From positions 1 to 48,921 of the forward strand of contig JAFZWH010000022.1 in NCBI GenBank assembly GCA_017617415.1: a stretch of 48,921 bases of DNA, written 5' to 3'. Of this stretch, positions 17,301 to 24,497 are shown one piece after another. Source of the DNA: Victivallales bacterium. Lineage in GTDB: Bacteria > Verrucomicrobiota > Lentisphaeria > Oligosphaerales > Oligosphaeraceae. The position numbers were made by a program, and so were the translations under genes. The notes beneath the pieces were generated by a model. It was given only the letters and a program-made list of their open reading frames with translations. It searched no databases and was not told where the DNA came from. Each line of letters starts with the position of its first letter. Position 1 is the stretch's first letter.

Positions 17301-19083
17301 ACTTGTAGCCAGGGTAGATTTGTTCGGACTGGATGTCGGAGTTCCGAATAAGCCGATGTCCCCAGGTGGAGTCTGGCAGCAGCGCATCGCCATGACCAGG
17401 GTGGATGACCTGGGTGAGGATGGGATAGTGCGTCTCCGCAAGCCCCCACTGCGTACTGCGGTTGGTGACCTGGATGCGCCACAGTGCCTCGCTCCTCGCG
17501 CCTTTCGGTGCGAGCACACAACACCGCACGTCCACCACGCCGGGTTCGCCAGGGAGGTCCAGACCTGTCCAGGTAAAGATGAGTTCACCGCTTGAGCCTG
17601 ATTCGAGCACAGGACGCTGTCCAGGTGCAAGTGAATTCAGCCAGGCGGTTTCGATGAAGTCGGGCTGGCTGGCCTCCTGCTGGCGGAGTGCGTAGGGCTT
17701 CTTGAAGGCGAGGTTCCAGAGCAGTGGCGGGGTCTCCCGCGGGAAGACGAAGCGCACGGGGTCTTTGCCGAGGAGATTCTCGACGGCCAGGCAGCCATAG
17801 CCCTCCTCCGCACTCGCGAAATAGATTCTCATTCCGTTGCAATCCAGAACGATATCACTAATTTCTTGGGATTCTTCCGCAGTATTGGCCGCAGGGACCT
17901 CATGGATGGTGACAGTCGGACGCGCGGAACCCAGCCAACGGGAGTACCACCCTTCGTCGGTCTTGGCGGGGCCAAAATACAATAGCGCCTTCTGGTACCG
18001 TTCGGTCTCGCCGTCGGGGAAACCGAGATTCTGCGCGGCGAGGTTATACGGGAAGCCGTGTTTGCCGCGGTCGTAGCCGCCGCCCTTCGTGCCGCCGACG
18101 CCGAGAGCGCCCTGCGCGGCAGCGTAAATCCCCCACTGGCTGAAGGAGAAACCACGTGGTTCGGCAGTGTCAGGATTCGTTGTGGCGGTCGTCATCGGTT
18201 CGCCGCAGTAGATGGTGGTGTAGAAGCGGTCGCGGCGGCAGATTTGCAGGAAATGCGCCTCGGTCCATTTCTGGCTGGCGTCTTCGCGCGTAATCACGCG
18301 TTCCACCTCGACGACAGGCGAATATGCAGAATAACTGTAGCGGTATATGGCCTCGGGATTGCCGACCGCAGGGGCGCCGAGGTCGCTCAGAAAGTGCGTG
18401 CGCGCCTCCACGACCACGCGTTGCGGGGTGTCCAGAACCACCTTGCAGGTGGCGTTGTGGTCGCTCTTCGCCCAGAGCATCCCCTGGTCGGGGTGATAGA
18501 GGCGGTCGTAGAACTCGATGCCGGGGTCCTTGTAGCCGCTCTCGCGATATTGGATGTCTCGCGGGAAGCCACCGTCGCCCCGAACTGGATGCCGCAGTTG
18601 AAAATAACTGTTGCTAATGGTGATGAAGTCATCTTGCTCTCGGCATTCCAAATCACCCACGCGGTTGATGAACTTGGTGGACAGGAAGTCGTCGAAGAAT
18701 TTCTCGATAAGGACATAGTGTCTGGCGCTAAAATTCGCGGGCACGGAACCACCCACACAAGAAGGCGTAGGCACAGAACTACTCAGGTGGAAAACGCGCT
18801 GAAGGCCAGGGCCAGTCTCGCCGTCAAGTACCCAACAGAGGCGCGGGACTGTTCCCGTGGTATCTACTGCAAACTCCACAGCAGTGCTTCCATCCTCTGT
18901 GAGCAAGGCGCCAGCTTCCACAAAGGCCAGTTGCTCGGAGGTCAATTCCACCGAAACCGGATGCAAGAAAAGCGCCTGGTCGCCATTCTGGACCGTGATG
19001 ACATAGTCCGCAAAAACCGGACAAGCCAGCATTGTGATGATAAAAACAATATTTAATTTATTCATAACAAAAGGAGAATTCAT
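14392..19083 (-). CDS. large secreted glycosidase-like protein, DUF6259 domain plus C-terminal CBM9-like domain
   Basis: At 1563 residues this is the longest gene here. A signal peptide (IVFIITMLACPVFA) starts it; a second in-frame Met six codons in may be the true start. Residues about 30-600 are beta-rich. A TIM-barrel-like DUF6259 region follows (about 620-1010), with FALHWYRWHQIPFD, MPYINARLWD, GIYLDQIG, FLTSEASAEPY and LWGCQPGWN; the Asp in YLDQ and Glu in SEASAE are candidate catalytic residues. The end (about 1380-1563) is CBM9-like: LRCAWDDQYLYVQAEVTDD, GDCIQLAL, IGLAFTEGG. It follows the GH99-like gene by 4 bp, last in the IclR-led operon. The substrate is unknown; DUF6259 proteins are seen in polysaccharide-degrading Lentisphaerota and Planctomycetota. 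Confidence 0.8.
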   Translation of the reverse strand: MNSPFVMNKLNIVFIITMLACPVFADYVITVQNGDQALFLHPVSVELTSEQLAFVEAGALLTEDGSTAVEFAVDTTGTVPRLCWVLDGETGPGLQRVFHLSSSVPTPSCVGGSVPANFSARHYVLIEKFFDDFLSTKFINRVGDLECREQDDFITISNSYFQLRHPVRGDGGFPRDIQYRESGYKDPGIEFYDRLYHPDQGMLWAKSDHNATCKVVLDTPQRVVVEARTHFLSDLGAPAVGNPEAIYRYSYSAYSPVVEVERVITREDASQKWTEAHFLQICRRDRFYTTIYCGEPMTTATTNPDTAEPRGFSFSQWGIYAAAQGALGVGGTKGGGYDRGKHGFPYNLAAQNLGFPDGETERYQKALLYFGPAKTDEGWYSRWLGSARPTVTIHEVPAANTAEESQEISDIVLDCNGMRIYFASAEEGYGCLAVENLLGKDPVRFVFPRETPPLLWNLAFKKPYALRQQEASQPDFIETAWLNSLAPGQRPVLESGSSGELIFTWTGLDLPGEPGVVDVRCCVLAPKGARSEALWRIQVTNRSTQWGLAETHYPILTQVIHPGHGDALLPDSTWGHRLIRNSDIQSEQIYPGYKCPMQFMAFNQGKAGLYLAAHDPGARPKRLTVTNGQDASFRVFAENYAQPGAGNNDDFAFCLTAYQGDWWKAAKRYRQWATTETPWTAKGPIATRKDFPRSLVDASFWMQLTSGPRTDQLGTCMEELHARIGHRPGFALHWYRWHQIPFDNSYPEYFPVHDGFAANVLRLTSQGMLVMPYINARLWDVDIPSFNDDARNACALTEHGEPAIEIYESKRKLTPMCPFTKLWQDKVDEITTRLMDEYKVSGIYLDQIGCAPAELCFNPSHGHPLGGGTHWVDGYRTLLNRIKAKAAPKGVFLTSEASAEPYIDNIDGNLICTERFQEEVPTLAAVYSGYTIYFSCTNHPRDDLASFRAGQCRDFLWGCQPGWNCEWITDDAHREHFAYEAYLGHLQQAAKEFFREGELLGEAKPANNPDQITVTWHHKTPRPITLQATQGYWWKAPDGRLLLAVANLSSEVVRFELQQTSLRKLLGLNNPTAFLAERLTADGTAPLAFLEKGNDLFYYDFTLEPGEVCLVTFTPADKKTRKNAQKRAETIAFDEQANPELRNAAAEFLFHAKFNVSLRTQTTICELPGAPVEFSWWFSTTDAAGAAPYPKVPGKAPKGCTIVLPNGQEIPATLGGHAQAIRFADDASSPLTYCELRHGNLSWRIPVWRRTVNPVEVTLGEVPEVRAGKSFVLPVTIQNFQAVPANGAVRLNLPETWSVEPSHIIHYERLEYKRPKTVYVRVSVPEDVAPEMTFLTAEVIADRQSRSFAVQPSRPQIIARRAVQPIDVRNPANWPTDSAWTEVGESAPKSVKISDYRGNDDCSGRLRCAWDDQYLYVQAEVTDDVHVQKIAGEKLWGGDCIQLALCPGKANLTHGYNGREREIGLAFTEGGFAFAYQWMGGPRQGILDNVPVIVKREGNQTRYCVAIPWSTLLMSAPKSGEVMSFSFTFNDNDAGSLRGWLEWTPGVCGGKDSSLFGELRFAE
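15701..15730. repeat. three tandem 10-bp units inside the DUF6259 gene
   Basis: The unit GCGCGTTTTT occurs three times in a row, the last ending in C. It encodes a basic stretch, KKTRKNAQKRAE. Because the unit is not a multiple of three, gain or loss of one copy would shift the reading frame and remove the C-terminal CBM9-like part. Confidence 0.7.
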
Positions 19084-19087
19084 TGAG

Positions 19088-20131
19088 TTATGATTTCCAG
19101 AGTTTCACCATTTTGGCAAAGGCGTCACAGCGCGAAGTGTCGGGAGTGCTATTCGGCGTCCAGGTGGGGCAGAGCCAGCCGCCCTCCTCGAATTCATTCC
19201 AGGCGAAGACAAGAAGTTGACCGGTCGGGCAGGCATCGGCGTGTTCCTGAAGCCATTGCCTGAAGCGTTTGGCGCCGTCGAGCAATTGTTCAGGAGTCGC
19301 TGGCGCAGCATAATTCAGTGAAGGGTAGCGGCACCACGGCACAGGATGCTCTACACGTGGCGAGGGATCCCAGCCCGTTGAGAAATGCGGCACGATCGAC
19401 TTGCCTTGCGCAACACGGAAGTCGTTTCCGCGCTTCATGTCCTTCACGAGTTCTTCCCAAGTCTCTCCGGTGAGCATTCCAGAGTAGTCTGAAAGCGCAT
19501 CGACCTTCGCCAGTTGTTCGGCAGGAGTCTCCCAGCGTTCCATCAGCACGGCGTATGGCTCGGCATGGCCGGCGTCCTGGCAGAGTTTCCGCAGGCGTTC
19601 CAGCAATGGCTCCCAGGCACCGGGGAAGAAATAGACCATCGGACGACCATCAACCTTTTCGTAATACGGCTCTTCCATGGTCTTCAGCAAATCCATCAAC
19701 TCGGTGTCGGAATACGGATGGCTGGTGATGAGAATCGCGCACAGGCCAATCTGGCTCTTCAGGTCGCTTGCCAAATGCAGCAGCCGCGCCTTGGTCAATT
19801 CCTGAAGATGACCATCGGCAGTCGTGGCATCGCCCTCGACCACATGGCCCTCCGGTGGCGTGCGGTCATACCAGCAGTATGCGAAGTAGTCAATGCCGGC
19901 GGCGATGGCGTGACGTAGTTCTCCATCAAAGTCCTCCTGCGTGCGGTCGGGCATCTCGATGGCATCCTGCGAGGTCTCTATGGCATAGTAGGGCGTGCGG
20001 TCACGAAAATGCTTTGGACCCAATGATTTGCAGGCATATCCGCCAAAGAAGGTGCTGGACGGCAGTCCGCAGTCCCAATTCACCACGCCGACCCGGCGGA
20101 TGAGTTTTCCGGAAAGTTGTTCGTTGCTCAT
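19088..20131 (-). CDS. GH71/GH99-like TIM-barrel glycosidase
   Basis: The 347-residue protein reads YYAIETSQDAIEMPDRTQED, then IAAGIDYFAYCWYDR near the N-terminus, CAILITSHPYSD in the middle, and LLVFAWNEFEEGGWLCPTW near the C-terminus. The final motif resembles the WNEW/WNEF signature of GH99, GH71 and related endo-acting alpha-mannan or alpha-glucan enzymes. No signal peptide is present, although both operon neighbours are secreted, which is odd; it may act on imported fragments. It is third of four genes, 21 bp after the DUF6067 gene and 4 bp before the DUF6259 gene. The exact family is unsure. Confidence 0.65.
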   Translation of the reverse strand: MSNEQLSGKLIRRVGVVNWDCGLPSSTFFGGYACKSLGPKHFRDRTPYYAIETSQDAIEMPDRTQEDFDGELRHAIAAGIDYFAYCWYDRTPPEGHVVEGDATTADGHLQELTKARLLHLASDLKSQIGLCAILITSHPYSDTELMDLLKTMEEPYYEKVDGRPMVYFFPGAWEPLLERLRKLCQDAGHAEPYAVLMERWETPAEQLAKVDALSDYSGMLTGETWEELVKDMKRGNDFRVAQGKSIVPHFSTGWDPSPRVEHPVPWCRYPSLNYAAPATPEQLLDGAKRFRQWLQEHADACPTGQLLVFAWNEFEEGGWLCPTWTPNSTPDTSRCDAFAKMVKLWKS

Positions 20132-20152
20132 GAGTTTCTCTCTTTAAATGTA

Positions 20153-23100
20153 TTACGGTTTCAGGTGAATGAGTGCGGCGGTATAGCCCTTGACGGGGAC
20201 GACGAGGCGGTTGCCCCCGTCCACCGGCAGTGCTTCGCCGGTCTCGGCGTCGGTGGCAGTGAATTTGCCCGGCAGGACAAATTGCCCTTCGGCGTCTTCT
20301 TCGCCGAGATTACCCACGAGCAGCAGCGCCTCGCCGTCGGGGCGCAGGACGTAGGTACAGCGGACCTTTTCGGTGAGTTGGCGGACGGGATTGGCGTCAT
20401 CCCAGCAGGGGAAGACCTGCGTGTCGGGGTTGCCGTAGCCGAACTCGAAGACCTTGTCGCGCAGGGTAAAGTAGCGTTCAATTCGGAAGAGTCCAGAGTC
20501 ATGCTGTGAGAGCAGCCCGTAGGGGTAGCAGAGCGCCATCAGGCTTTCGGTGGCGGCCTCGCCATTGGAGCCGCTGGAGTTCATCAGCACCATGGGCGTG
20601 GCGCCTGTCTGGGTGCCCAAGGTGTTGGTGACGATGTAGGCATTGGAGAAGCGCTCTGGGAAGGGACGGTCGCCGAAATTCATCTCCCAGTCGAGGGCGT
20701 GGGAGGCCAGCGAGAGCCAGGGCACCACATTGCAGTCCGTCTCGTGGATCATCAGCATCGGCCTGCCGTTCAGCATAAAGCCCTCTTCGTAGGAGACGGT
20801 GGCGGCGCGCCGAATCAGCTCGCGGATTTTGAAGAATGGCCAGTATGCGCCGGTGTCCTCGCCGTAGGGATTGAGGGCGTAGTCGATCCAGCAGGAGTCG
20901 TAGAGGTTGTCCAGGTAGAGTCCCCAGAAGCCCCACTTCATCATTCGCAGGGAGTTCCAGAGCAGGAAGTCGCAGTAGTTTGCGTCGGCGTGGCAGCTGT
21001 ATTCGTCGCGGTAGCTCTTGGAAGGCCGCCACTCTCCGCCAAACCACTCGTCCACGAACATGTCGCGTTCGGGCCAGCTGGGGCAGCACGCGCGGGGATT
21101 CATGTAAACCAAGTTGATCTGGGTGTTCCTCCAGAAGCGGCAGGCCTGATACATACGGGTCACCAAGTCGTCGCCGGGCTCCGTCTCGCCCTTGTTCCAG
21201 ATGCTGAAGTTCTCCTCGGTAAGGTGGTTTTTCGCGAGGTATTCGCGGGCGAAGGCCTTGACCTCCTCTTCGGTCTCCCACTGGTTCTTTGTGAGATACT
21301 CGATGAAGGACCAGTCGTCGTTGGGCACCTGGCAGATGCCGTCATCGACGCGCATGCACAGGAAGCGCGCGTAGTTGTTGAGGCCAGTATGGAAGCAGAG
21401 GGCCTGCTTGGGGTTCCGGGCGTTGTAAAGCGAGCCGAACTGGTTGCGCCAGTGGGGATCCTGCGGGCGGGTGGGCGTGGGCTGGAAAGCCAGAATATAT
21501 TGGCGTGGCGCATCCAGGGTGAAGGACTGGTTCGCCAGATTAAGGCGGAAGACCGCCGTGTCGCCCTTGCGGATGAGTTCCTGCGCGGAGGTCTCCGGCA
21601 CGCACTCCCAGTTGGCGGGAGACTCGCAGACGAAGGCCAGGCCCTTGTAGGTCTCGCCAAACCAGACGTAGGGACGGAAGCCGTGGTGGTAGGGATGCGT
21701 CTGGCAATTCTCCATGCTGGCCCACACCACGCCGTCCTCCTGCGCGAGTTCACGGTGGATGTTCTTGCGCATCCCGTTGCCCATCGCGCAGACGTATTTC
21801 AAGTACTCCGACTTCAGCGGGATGTCCAGTTGCGCGGAGGCGAGTTTCACGGGACCTTCGGTCGGTTCGATGGTCATCGTGATCTTGCAGAAGCCATCGA
21901 AGTCGTATTCCTGTCGGATGAGGACATTGACCTTGCCGCACTCCAGACGGCTTTCCAGGGTGATGTGGTCGTCGGTCTGTTCCAGCAAAACGGGTTCGCC
22001 GACCATCGCGGCCTCCTGACCGCCCAACCGCAGCGCGATCGGGGCAGTGAGCAGGTTCTCGCCCTGCGCGTAGATCGCGTCCCACAGTCCTCCGCCCAGA
22101 TGGAAGCCAGTCTGGAGCGCCCGGACCTCGCGGTCGCTATACTTCAGCGGCACATACGGCGGCAGCACGACACGTTTGGCGCCCAAACCCAGCCCCTGCC
22201 ATGGGAATTTCCGAACCAGAAAATCCCGCCGGGCCTCCTGGAGGACCGCGCCTTGGGCGTCCACCACCTCGGCCACCAGGTCATAGCGACCCTCTGGCAA
22301 TTCTGGCAAATCCCAGCGGGTTTGCAGGGTATCATCCTGCTTGGCGCATTTCTGAAGCGAGTGAACCGCGCCTGCTTCGTCCACAATCATGAAATTGACC
22401 TGCATTGCTTGGGCGAATTTCTCCGCCTTCGTGCAAGTGATTTTTGCCTTGATGAAGCCGTAGGTTGGATAGAATGCGAAATCCAGCACGAAGGGCGGGT
22501 CGGGGTCCTCGAAGGCAAGGCCTTTTCCCTGTTCCCACGCGAAAGTCCGGCGGTACAATGGCTTGCCATCCTGTACATAAGTCATCTCGGCCCCCAGACG
22601 ACGTTCCATCGGCTGGAGAATGGCCCGTAGCATCGCGGTCACTTCTTGTTCCGGAGCCGGTTCGAGCGTGGTGTTCACGTTGCGGGGGACATCAGTCGCC
22701 ACCATCAGCGCCTCCAGCGCCACCCGCGCGTCGTCCACGCCTGGATTCGCCGCCGACCACTGGATTTGGTAGCCGTAGCCCTTCCAGCGTGTTCCGAAGG
22801 TCTTGAGGCCCGCCACGGGGAGGTTCTTCTGGGGCACGAAAGTTCCAGGGCCTTCCGGAGACCAGACGACATGTTCCTCCAAATTCTGAAAGTCGCGGCC
22901 AACCTGAAGTTTGTATTCCTTCCCGTATTGAAGTTCCGCAACATCGAGGGCCTGCCAGGGGATCGCGGCCTCGAACTCCAGATACTCGCGCTGCGGGACG
23001 GCACGCGAAATCACGCCCTCCACGGCGCATGCGCCTGTGGTGTCGAAGTCGATGCGATGCATCGTGTCCCCCTCGCCAAAAGCCACGAAGATGCCTCCGG

Positions 23101-23404
23101 TGGAAGAGAGCAGCATCGGTCCTGGCGGCAAGGCGCTCTGCTGTGCGATGTAAAGGTACTGGTCGTCATAGCCGATGTGATGATGCACGTCGCGCACGCT
23201 CATCAGACCAGTCTCCTGAGAGCAGGAGCCAAAACTGGGAGAAGCCATCCGCCACTCGGCTGACCAGATGCGGCCGTCGATCTCCGGTGCCTGCGGCATC
23301 GGCGGCAGGCGCAGGAAAGTGCCCGATTCGATTGCGAAAAGCAGTGCGCCAGTTGTCCAAACGAGCCAAAGGAGAAGTCTGGAAACGTTTGTGTGTGTTT
23401 TCAT
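20153..23404 (-). CDS. secreted glycosidase-like protein, CBM9-like and DUF6067 (GH123-related) regions
   Basis: The 1083-residue protein begins with a signal peptide (LLLWLVWTTGALLFA) and a CBM9-like domain (about 30-200: APEIDGRIWSAEWRMA, YDDQYLYIAQQS, EYLEFEAAIPWQAL). A large beta domain with carbohydrate-processing features follows. At about residues 640-680 is YILAFQPTPTRPQD, close to the FGLQATPVKP signature of DUF6067/GH123-like proteins, then a TIM-barrel part with WGFWGLYLDNLYDSCWID, GRPMLMIHETDC and DWEMNFGD, whose acidic residues are candidate catalytic groups. A short beta-sandwich ends it. It follows the IclR gene by 23 bp. Function: probably release of a hexosamine-type or other sugar from a complex glycan; unproven. 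Confidence 0.75.
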   Translation of the reverse strand: MKTHTNVSRLLLWLVWTTGALLFAIESGTFLRLPPMPQAPEIDGRIWSAEWRMASPSFGSCSQETGLMSVRDVHHHIGYDDQYLYIAQQSALPPGPMLLSSTGGIFVAFGEGDTMHRIDFDTTGACAVEGVISRAVPQREYLEFEAAIPWQALDVAELQYGKEYKLQVGRDFQNLEEHVVWSPEGPGTFVPQKNLPVAGLKTFGTRWKGYGYQIQWSAANPGVDDARVALEALMVATDVPRNVNTTLEPAPEQEVTAMLRAILQPMERRLGAEMTYVQDGKPLYRRTFAWEQGKGLAFEDPDPPFVLDFAFYPTYGFIKAKITCTKAEKFAQAMQVNFMIVDEAGAVHSLQKCAKQDDTLQTRWDLPELPEGRYDLVAEVVDAQGAVLQEARRDFLVRKFPWQGLGLGAKRVVLPPYVPLKYSDREVRALQTGFHLGGGLWDAIYAQGENLLTAPIALRLGGQEAAMVGEPVLLEQTDDHITLESRLECGKVNVLIRQEYDFDGFCKITMTIEPTEGPVKLASAQLDIPLKSEYLKYVCAMGNGMRKNIHRELAQEDGVVWASMENCQTHPYHHGFRPYVWFGETYKGLAFVCESPANWECVPETSAQELIRKGDTAVFRLNLANQSFTLDAPRQYILAFQPTPTRPQDPHWRNQFGSLYNARNPKQALCFHTGLNNYARFLCMRVDDGICQVPNDDWSFIEYLTKNQWETEEEVKAFAREYLAKNHLTEENFSIWNKGETEPGDDLVTRMYQACRFWRNTQINLVYMNPRACCPSWPERDMFVDEWFGGEWRPSKSYRDEYSCHADANYCDFLLWNSLRMMKWGFWGLYLDNLYDSCWIDYALNPYGEDTGAYWPFFKIRELIRRAATVSYEEGFMLNGRPMLMIHETDCNVVPWLSLASHALDWEMNFGDRPFPERFSNAYIVTNTLGTQTGATPMVLMNSSGSNGEAATESLMALCYPYGLLSQHDSGLFRIERYFTLRDKVFEFGYGNPDTQVFPCWDDANPVRQLTEKVRCTYVLRPDGEALLLVGNLGEEDAEGQFVLPGKFTATDAETGEALPVDGGNRLVVPVKGYTAALIHLKP

Positions 23405-23427
23405 GGTTGGGTTGTGAATTGAGTTGA

Positions 23428-24207
23428 TTACAAATCGTCTGAAGTCCTAAAATGCGTTTCCCGAAGCGAGGCGACGACACCGATGCGAGCGGCCGCCGCG
23501 AAAAGATGCTCCAGCCGTTGCGAAATGGTCTTCTTGCCATATTCTGGCTGGTTGTCGTAAAGCGCCAGCGCCGCCAGCACCTTGCCGTCCAGGGAAGTCA
23601 CCGGAACCGCCAGCGACCAGGTGCCCTCCACCGACTCGTCTCTGACCTCGGCATAATGCGCCTCGGCGATCCCTTCGCACAATTCCTCCAGACGAGTGGC
23701 ATCCGTCACCGTCTGGCTGGTGACCTGACGACGCTGGATGCGCTTAAGCAGCCGCCGTCTGCTCTCGGCATCCATCAACGCCACCAGCAGTCGTCCACTC
23801 GCCGTCGAATGAAGTTGGTCTGTCCAATGCTGTGGCGGAAAACGGAAGAAGTCGTCGCCACGCTGCAGGAGAGACAGGCACAGCAACTTGTCGTTCTCAA
23901 TGACGCCCAAGAAGACCGAGCTGCCTGTCGTGTCCCGCAATTCCTTTAGGATGGGACGGCTTTTTTCTCGCAAAGTCTGCCAGTGGTCCGCCGCCTGGCC
24001 AAGATAAAAGCAGTGCGAACCCAGGCGATACCGTCGCGAGGAGTCCTGGCTGACCAGCCCCTGCGCATAAAGCGCACGCAGGATGTTCCCCACCGTCTGC
24101 GGGGACAAGCCCAGACGCTGCGCCAACACGCTTGGAGCCATCGTCGCCGGACTGCACTCCGCAAGGATGTCCAGAATCTTGATTGCCCTGTCCAAAGATT
24201 GGATCAT
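23428..24207 (-). CDS. IclR family transcriptional regulator
   Basis: The 259-residue protein has the N-terminal winged helix (about 1-70: IQSLDRAIKILDILAE, LAQRLGLSPQTVGNILRAL, GLVSQDSSRRYRLG) and the C-terminal effector domain (about 80-245) with LRDTTGSSVFLGVIE, LHSTASGRLLVALMD and SLAVPVTSLDGKVLAALALY. The order and motifs are those of IclR. It is the first gene of the operon with three glycosidase-like genes, so it most likely controls them in response to a sugar-derived acid or oligosaccharide. A small symmetric site, AATAT-ACA-ATATT at 24246-24258 just upstream, is a possible operator. Confidence 0.9.
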   Translation of the reverse strand: MIQSLDRAIKILDILAECSPATMAPSVLAQRLGLSPQTVGNILRALYAQGLVSQDSSRRYRLGSHCFYLGQAADHWQTLREKSRPILKELRDTTGSSVFLGVIENDKLLCLSLLQRGDDFFRFPPQHWTDQLHSTASGRLLVALMDAESRRRLLKRIQRRQVTSQTVTDATRLEELCEGIAEAHYAEVRDESVEGTWSLAVPVTSLDGKVLAALALYDNQPEYGKKTISQRLEHLFAAAARIGVVASLRETHFRTSDDL

Positions 24208-24497
24208 GCTTTCCTATAATGCTGTTTTCATCGTAAATTTTCTTTAATATACAATATTATTTGATTTTCACCAAAATTCGTCTTAAAAACAATCACAAAG
24301 ACCTGCATTCTTTCCCACGAAGAACTACTTGCTTGATGATTCGAAATCTTTGTTTGGGGATCCAATCTCCAAATCTTCTCACCGTCGCCAGTTCAGACGG
24401 GAATGTCATTGTCTCCATTGATTTTTGCCGCGCAAGCGATTATATTTGAATCTCAGCAAGTATTTTGGCAAAACCGAAAGCAACCACGGAGCCCCTG

